From: Brasenia schreberi
Lineage: Eukaryota; Streptophyta; Magnoliopsida; Nymphaeales; Cabombaceae
Assembly (NCBI GenBank): GCA_036023115.1
Contig: JAYKKT010000076.1
Location: forward strand, 620,001 to 684,000
Direction of reading: 5' to 3'
DNA length: 64,000 nt
In this document: piece after piece, positions 12,801-21,622 of the stretch
Position numbering within the stretch: position 1 is the first letter of the stretch
How the letters are laid out: each line of letters begins with the position of its first letter
Notes under the pieces: model-generated
Databases searched by the model: none
What the model was told of the DNA's origin: nothing
The model's input: the letters and a program-made list of their open reading frames with translations, nothing else
Position numbers and translations under genes: made by a program

Positions 12801-15800
12801 CAGTTGTCCTTCGAAAAGATAAAACTACATGCACTCTCTATCCTATCTCCCAATATGTTTCTTATGGATTCACTTTTGGAAGTTATTAAAATTTTGTTAT
12901 AAATATTAAGTTACATCTCGTGCCTAAAACTGATGAGGAATCTAGTAAAAGCCCTCAGTGGAGGGGGGTTATGCAAGTTGAATTAGATGCTCTAATCAAG
13001 AACACTTAGACTATTGTTGATTTACCTCCAGGAAGAAAACCGGTGGGCTGCAAGTGGGTTTATACAATCAAGTATAAAACTGGTGGAAGTCTTGAAAGAT
13101 ATAAAACGAGACTTATTGTTGAGGGTTATCGAGGATGATCTTGAAGAAATCACAAGACTTAAGGGCCGGTTGCATCAGTTGTTTGATTTAAAGGATTTGA
13201 GCATATTACACTATTTCTTGGGAATTGAAGTTTTATACTCTAATAAAAGAGTATTTCTAACCCAAAGAAAGTACACCTTGGATTTATTAAAGGATACAAA
13301 CATGACAGATTGCAAGAAGTATGATATTCCTATGAAAGTAAACCAAAAGCTATATCTTGATGATAACACGAAGTATAAATATATGGCAAGTATCAAAGAT
13401 TGGTTGGGTAGCTGATTTACCTAACCATTACTCATCAACACATTACTTTATCGAATTTTGCAGTATCTGAAAGCTACTCCTTTGTCCGGTCTTCTTTACT
13501 CTAATTATGAAAATCTTAATATTTAAGTATATTCAGATACATACTAGACTGGATCTCTTAATGACAGGAAATCTACTATGGGATATATTATATTACTTGG
13601 GAGCAATATAGTCTCATGGAAGAGTAAAAAATAGTTTATTGTTGCTCGATCCAGTGTTGAAGTTGAGTATAGAGCAGTTGCTCAAGTGATGTGTGAAGGG
13701 TTGCAATTAAACTCTTGGACATGAGTTGGGAGTGAACGTGCTATATCCTATTTTCTTATATTGTGACAACAGTGCAACTATACAAATCAATGTTATTCGT
13801 ATCGTATCGTGGGCCACCATGATACGATACAGGGTTGTGTATTGTAATTTCGAACTTATCGTGCCAATATGCCCAGGGATCCTTATAAAAGGTCCCTAGC
13901 CGAACGGAAACCCGCATTTTTGTGGGTTTCCTTAGTTTTTTCAGAGCTCCCCAAGCTTCCCTACCGTGGTTCTTTTCCTCTTTGGTGTTCAAGGCTCCAA
14001 AAACGTGCTCTACGGTGTCTGTGCAAGCCTCCTAACTCGGATTTTGGTATGTTTTTAGTGGTTTTCTTCATTTTTTCTTTTATATTTATTATTTTTTTGT
14101 GTTATTTATATTTTTTTTAATGACAAAATATGAAATTATTAAGTGTGTGGATATGATTTTTATTGCATTCATGAAGTGGGAGACACTCTATTTGAGTGTT
14201 ATTTGAAGATTGGGAATTTACGAAGTGCTTTTATTTTCAGGTTTTTGATTGAATTAAAGTGCTCAATTGAGATGGCAGGAAGGGATGTTAGAGGCTCCCA
14301 TTCTCGGTCTGATGATCCGGCATGGCAGTGGGGTACACTAGTTGAGGGTTCCAGATTGAAGATAAGATGTTTATTTTGTGAGAGGGTGGTTAGTGGTGGA
14401 ATTTCACGATTGAAACACTACCTAGCAGGGACTAGGAAAGAAGTTGCTCCTTACATGGGCAAAGTTAGAAGTTTGCCAGAAGGCATTAAATGGCAATGCC
14501 TTCAGATGATTCAGAGTTACAAGAGAGAGAGAAGACAACAGAAGGATGATTTAGGGCAGTAGTAGCAGTTCACGACCACCAAACAGGGGAAAGAGGGTTG
14601 CTGAAGACTTTGGAAGTGGTAGAAGATGAAGCTCAGGAAGGAGTAGAGGAAGAGCCGCTTCTAGTATACATTCATTTTTTCCTCCTACCACTACACCTGG
14701 TGCTCAATCTAGAATTCGTGCGGCAATGACTTCAGAACAACTACATGATCAGGCAGACCTTGCAGTGGGAAGATGGTTTTATGATGCATTCATTCCATTT
14801 AATGTAACAAACAGTTTTCATTTTCAAGCAATGGCAGATGCAATTGCTAACATTGGTCCAAGATAAAGATGTCCTATTAGAAGTTGAGAGGAAAGATATT
14901 AGATAAAATCGTCATTGAAGTGCAAGAATATTGTTCGACTTTGAGAGAGTCATGAAAGGAGACAGGATGCACTATCATGACAGATAGGCGAGGAATGACC
15001 TTGCTAAACTTTCTTTTCTATTGTCGACTTATGTTTTTGATATCTCTACACATGTCAGAGGAGAGGCACACTGTAGAGATCCTACGACAATAATTTGATA
15101 AGGTGATATGCGAGGTTGAGTTAGATAATGTAGTCTAATTGATTACAGATAATGTAGTTAACTACAAAGTAGCTGGGAAGGAGTTAGCTGATATTTATGG
15201 GACTTTCTATTAGACACCATGCGCAACCCATTGTTTAGATCTCATCCTTAGGATATTGGTGAGATGGATGAGATAAAGGCAACAACTGAGTGTTGCCAAG
15301 ATATCACCAAATTCATCTACAACCATGCATTTGTATTATGTATGATGAGGAGATATACAGATGGTGCAAAGCTTCTTCGTATAGCTGCAACTCGGTTTGC
15401 AATTAACTTCTTATCTGTATAAAGTATTGTGAGACAGAAGCAAGCATTAAAGAGAATGTTCTCCTTAGATAAGTGGCAACAATTTGCAGAGTTGCCTGAT
15501 AATAGAAGAAACAGAAAGTTGAATGAGATTTTTGAGATAGTCTTCAAGAGTACATTTTGGAATACATCTGTTAGACCGTTGAGGATTACGTGTTCATTAG
15601 TAAAGGTTTTGAGATTGGCTAATAGCGAGGAGAAACCGTCTATGGGCTACCTTCATGAAGCATGGATAGGGCAAAAGAAGCAATTAGAAATAATTTTAAT
15701 AGAAAAAAAAGAAATTATGTGCCCGTGTGGAAAATTATTGATAATAGATGGAATAAACAATTGCATCAGCCTATTCATGCAACAACATATTATCTAAACC

Positions 15801-18800
15801 CATCATTTAGGTACTTAGCAAACTTCAAAAGGGACGGTGAGGTTAATTGGGGCATCATTGATTGTATAGACAGATTAGTCCCTAATGAGAGTACAACAAA
15901 TGTTATACATCGAGAGATGAATATATATGATAATGCTCTTCACTTGATGGGTTTGCCTGTAGCAATTCGCAACCGCACTACTATGCGTCCAGGTAAATTA
16001 TTTATCTTCGTATTTAAGTTTCTTAAATGAATACATCTTATATTATTGTGGATTATGTTTCTAATGTTTGCCTTTTTCTACAGATGTTTGGTGAAATAGG
16101 TTTAGAAGTGATTGCCTAAATCTTAGGGATTTTGCAGTCAGAGTTTTGAGTCAAACCTATAGTGTAACTGGTTGTGGAAGGAATTGGAGTGTCTTTGAAC
16201 ACATCCATACAAAAAAGTGCAACAGGTTGGAACATAAGCGACTGAATGACTTAGTTTTTATTCGTTGTAACATGTAGTTTCGCGAAAGATAATGTTGTAT
16301 TAGTTAGTACTTAAAGGTTCAATTCAATATATTGTTTGACTTTAATTGTTAATATTATTTACTAATTGTTTATCTTTCTTTCTTATAGGTAATTAAAAAA
16401 AGTAAATAGATAAGAAAGCCAATTTGATCCAATAAGTTTGGATAATTTTGATATATTAGAAGGCTGGATTATAGAAGATAGTGAAAAAAATGCCCTCCTA
16501 GCTGAAGAAGACATTGCATGGATTAATTTAGAAGAAGCACAACAATAGTATCAAAGAGATAAAGAATTTGATTTTCAAGCAGAAAGTGGTGATGATGATG
16601 AGGATATTCAGCAAGGAGTAGATGAAGATTATTTAGTTGATGATCCTAATTACAATTTGTAAAATGTAAATGTATTTCATTTTTCGCTTCAAAATATATA
16701 AATTTGGATGCAATTGTTCAATGTTGAATGCTCAATATGTACTAAACTTTGCATTATATGAAATCAAAGCAATTACCAGATTTTTCTAGATTTTTTTTGG
16801 ATTTTTATTAAATTTTTTTAAATTTTTTTCTTTTTTTTAATATTAAAGTATGATATGCTTGTATCGTGGAGCCCGGCGATACGCGATATGATGCACGTTA
16901 GACAACACTGATATAAATTACATCAAATCCTATGTTTCATGAGAGGACTAAACATATTGAGATTGATTATCATTTCATTGGAGAAAAAGTAGCAAGTCAA
17001 GTTAAAGTTGGTATATGTTAAGTCGGCATACCAAAAGACAAATTTCCTTACTAAAGTAGTCAATAGAAGGAGTCTCATGATGACTCTAAGCAAGTTGGGT
17101 GTAATGAACATCTTCCACTCAACTTGAGGAGGAGTGTTAAGAAGTGTATCAGATCCTTGGATATTAAGTATGTCTAAAACTCCTTCCATGTAATGTATCA
17201 CCTTTACATGGTCTGTCCCAAGCCCGGATAAATGAGGAGGGTTATGTTAGGCTTTCGACAACCAACGTAAAACTTTGTCGGATTTTTATACCATGGATTA
17301 TACAAATTATGAGCATTACGTTGGGGTGTCCCCTCTTAACGATGCACTGAGTCCTAGCATTACATTGAAATTAATGCTAGGAGTAGAGGTTTTGAATATA
17401 GTTTGTGCTTACACACCCCAAGTAGGACCGAAGATAGATGGCCTTTTAGGAGCAATTAGAGAAGGTGATTCAAAGAATTCCACAAAGGGAGATTGTTTGT
17501 TTAGGAGGAGACTTAAATGAACATATCGGTAAAGAGACATTAGGATATCAAGGTATTCATGTAAACTTTGGTTTTGAGATATAAATGAGGAAGGTAGGGA
17601 GATTTTAAATTTTGCTATGGCATTTGATATCTTTGTAGTCAATAGAATCTTCGTAAAACGAGATGAACATTTAATTACTTATAAGAGTGACTTATCACAA
17701 ACACAAATTGATTATTTTGTTTATAAAAAAAAGATAGATAGTATTTTAAAGATTGCAAGATAATTCCAGGAGAAAGTTTAACCACCCAACATCGACTTTT
17801 AGTTATGGATTTAGAGGTAAAAAAGTAGACAAAGAATAAAAGAGTGCATCGAGCTATTCGGACTAAATGGTGAAACCTCAAAAGAGAGAAAGAAGGTATA
17901 TTTAAATAGAAAGTCAAAAGAGAGAAAGAAGGTATATTTAAATAGAAAGTCATTCAAGGAGATGCTTGGATTTATGTTGGTATACATTGTGATATGTGGA
18001 ACAATATGACTATTACATATTAGGAAAGTGGCGAAAGATGTGTTAGGTGAATCTAAGGGAGGTGTACCAACACAAAAAGAAGCTTGGTGGTGGAGTGAAG
18101 TGGTGTAAAATAAAATCAAAGCAAAGAAGTCATATTACAAAGTACATTATGCTACGAAAACTAGTGAAACTTTAGAGGCATATAAGAAAGCAAAGAAAGA
18201 ATAAAAATAAAGCGAAAAGGGATGGTAAGAAGACTAGTGAAACTTTAGAGGCTTATAAAAAAACAAAAAAAAAGCGAAAAAGGCCATCAGTGAAGCCAAA
18301 GCTAAAATTTGGTTGGAGGACTTATGTAAAAAACACTAAAAAGAGGGTGAAAGAGATATTTTTAGGATAGCTAGGGCTAGAGATAAGAAAACTAAGGATC
18401 TTTATTTTGTTAGATGGATCAAAGACGAGGATGAGAAAATTTTAGTGGCAAATGATGATATAAAAATAAATGAAAAACTATTTTTATAAGTTTTTTAATG
18501 AAAATAAAGTGTTAGAATTAGCTTAGGAGAGTTACTCAAATCAGAAAAGTATATAAACCACAATTTCTATGGACATATTCCAAAGAATGAAGTCAAAGAG
18601 GCTCTTAAACATATGAAGGATGGTAAATCTGTAGGACCAGACAATATTCCTATAGAAGTTTGGAAAATCTTAAGAGAGACAAGAATCACTTGGCTCACAA
18701 GACTATTTAATGAAATATGGAGAAACCAAAAGATACCTAAGTAATAGAGAGAAAGTATACTTATACCCATATAAAAGAATAAGGGAGATTCAAAATTGTA

Positions 18801-21622
18801 TGAGTTATCGAGGTATAAGTTAATGAGACATACTATGAAATTATGGGAAAGAATTATCAAATGTAGGTTAAGACAAGTATCGAGTACAACAGAGAACCAA
18901 TTTGGATTCATGTTAGGCAGATCTACTTTTCAAGTGATTTATCTTTTGAGACGTTTTATGAAACATTTTAGAGCAAAAAAAAAAACCTTCATATGATATT
19001 TATTGATCTAGAAAAAACTTACGATAGGGTACCAAGGGATGTTCTTTGGAGAACCTTGGAAAAAAGAGATATCCCATTGACATATATAAACCTTATAAAA
19101 GATATGTATGATGGTGCAAAAACATGTGTGAGGACTTACGAAACAATGACAGACTTCTTTGAAGTTAATATTAGGTTACATCAAGGATTAACTTTAAGTC
19201 CATACTTATTTATAATGGTGATTGAGGAGTTAACAAAACATATTTAAGATCGAGTACCTTGGTATATGTTATTTGCAGATGACATAGTGTTAGTGGTGGA
19301 GGAGTCTAAGCAAAAAGTCAATAGAAAATTAGAACTATGGAGAGAAACATTAGAAAGTAAAGGCTTCTAACTTAGTAGAAGAATGACAAAATATATGGAA
19401 TGTAAGTTTGATGATTTGGTTATTTAAGAGGACATAGAAATTAAAATTATATTGCATCCCGCAAAAAGGAAAAAGAAAAGTTTTAAATAAGAATTGATGG
19501 AGATATTACAGATAGAATTAATGCATGTTGGTTAAAATGGAGAGGAGCATAAGGTATTCTTTGTGACAAGAAGATACCATTAAAGTTAGATGGTAAATAT
19601 TATAGAGCAGTAATTAGACCTGCCATGTTTTATGGTTGAGTGTTGGGCAATTAATCATCATGTACAAAAGATGTCTGTAGCAGAAATAAGACGTTGAGAT
19701 GGTTGAGTGGTCATGCAAGGAAAAACCGTATACATAATGAGGTTATTAGAAACAAATTAGGAGTGACACCAATAGAGGATAAAATGAGAGAATATTGTTT
19801 AAGATGGTTTGGACATATAGAAAGAAGATAAAAAAAAAGCACCTCTAAGAAGGTATGAAAAACTAGATTTTGAAACTATTAAAAGAGGTAGAGGACGATT
19901 ACAAAAGTTTTGGAAGAAACAATAAAGAATGATCTAGCTTATGTTGAGTTAACTGCTAACATCACATGATAGAGCTATGTGGAAACAAAGAATCCTTGTA
20001 GCTGACCCCATCTAGTACAAGAAAAGGCTTAGTTGTTGTTGTTGTTTGTATTAAGTATGTCTGAGTAAGGGTAGATTAGTCTTTTAAGTTATAAAGATAA
20101 TATAAGTATCAATGCTTTGGGTTAGAGATTGAGGAGAGTGGCGCAGCAGCCAGGAAGGCTGCAGGAAAAAGCCGACTCCTGTCCTCTTGGTTGAGAGGTG
20201 TTCTCCAACCAAAATGCTGGACTCTACGAATTGTTTGTCAATTAATTTTTCCACACTTCGGAACCTTAGGATAGTGGCAACCTGGGGTTATGAATGCAAA
20301 TGCCATTTTAACAGATATTACGAGTTAAGTGCAGTTGAAAAACTGCAATGAGAATGATTTGTTTGAACTACGAGAATTGATTTTTTGCTGATCTTCTACA
20401 ATCCTAGTAAATTGAATATTGAGTAGAGAGTTGATACATCCTTTTTGACAATTTCATATTGTGTCATCATTGACTGCAGATGTTTGCGCTGAGAGACTAG
20501 AATGGGGCAATGCTGAACAATTGAAAGAAATTTTAGAGAAACATCCGATGGGATTTGATCTAATTCTTGGAGCTGACATTTATATCCTTATCATTTTTTT
20601 GTTTCTCCTCTGTGGTTTAAGGAGATAACAAATTGTTTCTCAGCCTTATTTTCCATAACTAGAAGTTAAGCTTCCAACATTCAAGCATTCCATTACTGTT
20701 CGATACAGTTAAGCAACTGCTTTTGTTCAAAGAAGGGGGATGCAAGTTCTTACTAGCCTATGTCTCCCGTGCAAAGATGTAATGTGTCAGCAAATTCATG
20801 AAGAATTACTTCAGATTTTCTTAGTTCTTATTTCAGTGACTACACTTTATAACCATGGTTGGTCGCTGAGTCACCTTATCTTGGCCTTTGTTACTATTTA
20901 TGATTTTGTTTGTGTTCTGGTTTCTACAAGATTCTGTCCCAGTCGCATGACACCATTCTCTGAATAGGTTCTGTAGGGTTTAGTGAACAAGCTCTATGAG
21001 ACAAACATGGGTTTGTGGCTCATATGTTGGATGAAAATGCTGTTTCTGCTGACCTGAGCTCTATATTACAGCCAATTTTAATATATAATTTTCATTTTAA
21101 AAAATAGTTTGTGACAATTAAAATAATTCTATCTTTTGTATAGTTTTTATTGGAAAATTTGATAATTTCTCATGTATTCCTCAAACAGTTAACATGATTC
21201 ACATGAGCATAAATATTGAATATGCTTACTGAGCTTATCCAAGCCAGGCCAAATGGAGCAGGCAGTGGGTTTCGGTTTATCCAGGATAGCTTTATAAGCC
21301 TGCGTGTTTCCAGTTCATGCAAATGAACATGGTCGACATGAACCAAACCACCTTAACCATGAGCACCGGAACTCTTTTCCCATCTCTAAGCTTAAGGCAT
21401 ATCAGATCTGCACAGTTCCAGTTCTAGAATTTTGTGGGTTGGACAGTTGGCTCTTAAGTTGCCATGCCAATGCTAACTCTGTAACTTTGTAGGTTGGACG
21501 AATTGGTTCTTAAGGAGGCAACTCAGCATGACTTGCAAGCGAATGAAGTGCAGGGAACAAGATCAAAAGTTGGTAATCTTGAAGGACTTATTTACGAGAT
21601 CACCCTTCAAAGAATTTTGTAA
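879..21622 (+). CDS. Putative METTL21/FAM86-like protein lysine methyltransferase, 5'-partial, five exons
   Basis: Five segments join in frame: 879-952, 1106-1154, 20480-20581, 20670-20778 and 21493-21622 (stop TAA 21620-21622), giving about 153 C-terminal residues. Exon 1 here starts within motif I ([10 protein letters not shown]) and carries the post-I acidic motif LLTDHN; exon 2 reads ILKKNIE; exon 3 reads LEWGN and then DLILGADI, the motif-4 region typical of this seven-beta-strand family; exon 4 reads [14 protein letters not shown] and LLAYVSRAK; exon 5 ends [12 protein letters not shown]. Members of this family use S-adenosylmethionine to methylate lysines of proteins such as chaperones and elongation factors; the substrate here is unknown. 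All joins keep frame and lack internal stops, so the gene may be functional despite its 19-kb intron. The family call rests on remembered motifs, not on a search. Confidence 0.8.
953..1105 (+). other. GC-AG intron of the methyltransferase gene
   Basis: The exon ends GTTCTTAAG at 952 and the intron begins GCAAGG, matching the rare but well-known GC-AG donor class, which usually has an otherwise strong consensus (AG|GCAAG). The intron ends TTCTCAG at 1105. Only this join gives the conserved run VLK-ILKKNIE; no GT donor nearby restores it. Confidence 0.75.
1201..1205. repeat. Left target-site duplication of Copia-A (CTTTG)
   Basis: CTTTG directly precedes the 5' LTR. CTTCG directly follows the 3' LTR at 20256-20260. 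Four of five bases agree, consistent with a 5-bp duplication that has since mutated once. Confidence 0.6.
1206..1466 (+). repeat. Copia-A 5' LTR
   Basis: It begins TGTTAAGAAGTGTAT and ends TTTTTCACA. The block from AAGTAAGGG to the end, including GAGGAGAGTGGCGCAGCAGC and a shared TGTTCTCCAACC, recurs in the 3' LTR at 20063-20255. The copies differ by many substitutions, so the insertion is old. Confidence 0.85.
1467..1478 (+). other. Copia-A primer binding site
   Basis: TGGTATCATCCT follows the LTR directly. TGGTATCA is the initiator-methionine tRNA complement typical of copia elements; the last bases have diverged. Confidence 0.65.
1840..2096 (+). pseudogene. Copia-A gag, N-terminal remnant
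   Basis: An ATG at 1840 opens [18 protein letters not shown], followed by [17 protein letters not shown], the usual start of a copia gag (UBN2-type region). A stop follows soon after, then [16 protein letters not shown] resumes in another frame. It breaks off at about 2096 where hAT-A begins. The matching downstream part of gag resumes near 10317, about a dozen codons short when compared with Copia-B. Confidence 0.75.
3195..3504 (+). repeat. Copia-B 5' LTR
   Basis: It begins TGTTGAAGCATTCAAA and ends TTTGCATA. Compared with the 3' LTR it lacks about 19 bp after the first 25 bases and carries scattered substitutions. A PBS TGGTATTAGAGC follows directly at 3505-3516. Confidence 0.9.
3505..3516 (+). 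other. Copia-B primer binding site
   Basis: TGGTATTAGAGC differs by one base from the canonical plant copia initiator-Met PBS TGGTATCAGAGC. Confidence 0.8.
4132..5145 (+). pseudogene. Copia-B gag
   Basis: From ATG 4132, gag-like sequence runs in several frames. Recognisable parts are [31 protein letters not shown] and [11 protein letters not shown] (stop after 4527), then [35 protein letters not shown] and [13 protein letters not shown]. An Arg/Gly-rich stretch follows, then a decayed zinc knuckle ([12 protein letters not shown]) in which cysteines have been lost. At least three in-frame stops are present. Confidence 0.8.
5149..6870 (+). pseudogene. Copia-B protease and integrase
   Basis: The protease active site reads [11 protein letters not shown] near 5218-5250. 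After a stop at 5485-5487 the integrase follows: a GAG_pre-integrase-like stretch ([10 protein letters not shown]), then the catalytic core with [27 protein letters not shown] and [12 protein letters not shown], which keeps the D, D and E residues. The stretch 5809-6870 is one open frame of 353 codons ending in the acidic linker before RT. A stop at 5701 separates the zinc-binding part from the core. Confidence 0.85.
6871..7978 (+). pseudogene. Copia-B reverse transcriptase remnant
   Basis: Blocks [52 protein letters not shown] and LYGLKQSP identify the copia RT. The usual YVDD box is not present: sequence runs from LLVYV directly into IIVTGDD with a frame change at about 7385, so the two catalytic aspartates are lost. 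Downstream [29 protein letters not shown] and [11 protein letters not shown] lead towards RNase H. Several TAG/TAA codons interrupt it. Confidence 0.8.
7979..8338 (+). pseudogene. Copia-B RNase H C-terminal part
   Basis: An open stretch of 119 codons contains [41 protein letters not shown] and ADILTKAF and ends [12 protein letters not shown], the normal end of copia pol. The upstream part of RNase H lies in another frame, so this is a fragment. A purine-rich tract (TTGAGGGGGAC, 8335-8345) abuts the 3' LTR. Confidence 0.85.
8346..8674 (+). repeat. Copia-B 3' LTR
   Basis: It begins TGTTGAAGCATTCAAA and ends TGTTGCACA. Preceded by the polypurine tract and followed by the second AATTC target duplication. 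Confidence 0.9.
9100..10275 (-). other. Non-coding 5' region of hAT-A
   Basis: Over 1 kb without coding sense. It holds a 60-bp tandem duplication (9439-9560) and, near 10000-10280, minus-strand sequence resembling an untranslated leader preceded by repeated GTCGG/CGACAC motifs. Assigning it to hAT-A is an inference from its position between the transposase remnant and the resuming copia gag. Confidence 0.4.
9439..9560. repeat. Two-copy 60-bp tandem duplication
   Basis: A unit starting GGGCAACAATTCTATAAG and ending CATAAATGCCTT occurs at 9439-9498 and again from 9499, with a few substitutions and one inserted A. Confidence 0.85.
10562..10960 (+). mobile_element. 5'-truncated RTE-type LINE, copy 1
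   Basis: It matches the last 380 bp or so of the LINE at 17176-20048: VAEM-like start, then [31 protein letters not shown] and [10 protein letters not shown]. It ends in the RTE 3' signature CCCCATCTAGTATGGGAAAA, then GGCTTAG and TTG repeats (10945-10960). Confidence 0.8.
11375..11762 (+). mobile_element. 5'-truncated RTE-type LINE, copy 2 (by duplication)
   Basis: It has the same truncation and the same order as the copy at 10562-10960, with substitutions, and ends GGCTTAGTTGTTGTTATTGT. It arose from the tandem duplication, not from a second insertion, because flanking gag is duplicated too. Confidence 0.8.
13780..13787. repeat. Left 8-bp target duplication of hAT-B (ATACAAAT)
   Basis: ATACAAAT precedes hAT-B and ATATAAAT follows at 16911-16918; seven of eight bases match. 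Eight bp is the hallmark TSD length of hAT elements. Removing the element and one copy restores the Copia-A RNase H reading frame. Confidence 0.85.
13788..16910 (+). mobile_element. hAT-B: complete but dead hAT transposon
   Basis: The element is 3,123 bp. The left tip reads CAATGTTATTCG and the right tip on the opposite strand CAGTGTTGTCTA. Both lead into subterminal GTATCG/CGATAC-rich sequence (left CGTATCGTGGGCC, right on the minus strand CGTATCGCCGGGC). It encodes one transposase gene with a BED finger, DUF659-type region and C-terminal dimerisation domain. Confidence 0.88.
14272..16662 (+). pseudogene. hAT-B transposase
   Basis: The ATG at 14272 ([18 protein letters not shown]) follows a TTTTATTTTCAG acceptor-like site at 14229-14240, suggesting a 5' UTR intron. 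A BED zinc finger follows ([17 protein letters not shown], then [13 protein letters not shown]). Stops start at about 14560. Later pieces are [20 protein letters not shown] (14980-15039) and [15 protein letters not shown] (15144-15188) of the catalytic region. The dimerisation domain [20 protein letters not shown] lies at 16150-16210 with [16 protein letters not shown] after it. The Asp/Glu-rich tail ends PNYNL with TAA at 16660. Numerous stops and frameshifts make it non-functional. Confidence 0.85.
16919..17127 (+). pseudogene. Copia-A RNase H C-terminal end
   Basis: Downstream of hAT-B the Copia-A frame resumes: [39 protein letters not shown], then [12 protein letters not shown] and a stop. 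It closely parallels the end of Copia-B. A purine tract and the 3' LTR follow. Confidence 0.82.
17135..17175 (+). repeat. Copia-A 3' LTR, left piece
   Basis: TGTTAAGAAGTGTATCAGATCC repeats the start of the 5' LTR at 1206. It is cut at 17175 by the LINE. Confidence 0.85.
17162..17175. repeat. 14-bp target duplication of the RTE LINE (left)
   Basis: TATTAAGTATGTCT occurs here and again, identical, at 20049-20062 after the TTG-repeat tail. Variable-length TSDs of this kind mark LINE target-primed integration. Confidence 0.92.
17176..20048 (+). mobile_element. RTE-type non-LTR retrotransposon (LINE), near full length
   Basis: It runs 2,873 bp between perfect 14-bp TSDs. It starts with a leader containing ATGGTCTGTCCCAAGCCCGG, carries endonuclease and reverse transcriptase remnants, and ends CCCCATCTAGTACAAGAAAA, GGCTTAG and TTG repeats. 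This tail is shared with the fragments at 10562, 11375 and about 23190. Two tandem slippage duplications occur at about 17879-17950 and 18158-18265. Confidence 0.9.
17275..19380 (+). pseudogene. RTE endonuclease-reverse transcriptase
   Basis: Endonuclease traces read [17 protein letters not shown] (17381-17431). The reverse transcriptase starts near 18560 with [24 protein letters not shown] sequence. It continues with [39 protein letters not shown] (18993 on) and the FADD catalytic box at about 19270 ([15 protein letters not shown]). The normal single polyprotein is broken by many stops and frame changes; RTE ORFs normally span about 900-1000 residues. Confidence 0.85.
20063..20255 (+). repeat. 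Copia-A 3' LTR, right piece
   Basis: GAGTAAGGGTAGATTAGTC onward parallels 1275-1466 of the 5' LTR, ending TTTTTCCACA. The second target duplication CTTCG follows at 20256-20260. Confidence 0.85.
20261..20479 (+). other. Original right part of the host intron
   Basis: About 220 bp of AT-rich intron sequence between Copia-A and the acceptor. A pyrimidine-containing tract and TGACTGCAG precede the exon at 20480. Confidence 0.6.
20582..20669 (+). other. Probable U12-type (AT-AA) intron of the methyltransferase gene
   Basis: The donor reads ATATCCTTAT, an exact match to the minor-spliceosome 5' consensus ATATCCTT. TTCCATAAC at 20651-20659 matches eight of nine bases of the U12 branch-site consensus TTCCTTAAC, and its branch A is about 11 nt from the 3' end, the expected distance. 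Cutting after GTTAA (20669) joins T from 20581 to GC, restoring codon TGC and the conserved run GADICFQ. The non-canonical AA end is unusual, although AT-AA minor introns are known. Confidence 0.65.
20779..21492 (+). other. Last intron of the methyltransferase gene
   Basis: A GT-AG intron of 714 bp: donor AAGAT|GTAATG at 20779 and acceptor ACTTTGTAG ending at 21492. The split codon AT|G keeps frame. No mobile element was recognised in it. Confidence 0.78.

Larger units (their letters stand above)
10317..13779 (+). pseudogene. Copia-A gag-pol remnants, middle part
   Basis: Gag resumes with [20 protein letters not shown] (10338 on). A truncated RTE and a tandem duplication follow, then the zinc-knuckle region ([19 protein letters not shown], 11098-11160, and a second copy at about 11940-11990). 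From about 12190 sequence jumps to the integrase (TPQQNG, then [17 protein letters not shown] at 12423-12475), so most of protease and the integrase core is deleted. RT remnants follow: [16 protein letters not shown] (13035-13080), [20 protein letters not shown] and [10 protein letters not shown], then RNase H ([34 protein letters not shown]). The frame ends at [10 protein letters not shown], where hAT-B is inserted. Confidence 0.8.
1206..20255 (+). mobile_element. Copia-A: old Ty1/copia retrotransposon hosting four further insertion events
   Basis: The element runs from TGTTAAGAAG at 1206 to a CCACA end at 20255 with 5-bp flanking duplications. Net of insertions it is a short, decayed copia. 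Its parts are the 5' LTR (1206-1466), PBS (1467), gag start (1840-2096), gag, integrase and reverse transcriptase remnants (about 10317-13779), RNase H end (16919-17127), polypurine tract (about 17121-17134) and 3' LTR (17135-17175 plus 20063-20255). hAT-A splits gag, hAT-B splits the RNase H region, an RTE LINE splits the 3' LTR, and a truncated RTE copy sits in gag. It lies in the same orientation as the host gene. Confidence 0.85.
1155..20479 (+). other. About 19.3-kb intron swollen by nested transposons
   Basis: The donor is AAG|GTGAGA at 1155 and the acceptor TGACTGCAG ends at 20479. The split codon (G from 1154 plus AT from 20480-20481) keeps frame into [10 protein letters not shown]. 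Without Copia-A (1206-20255) and one TSD copy the intron would be only about 270 bp. Everything between is transposon sequence. Confidence 0.8.
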
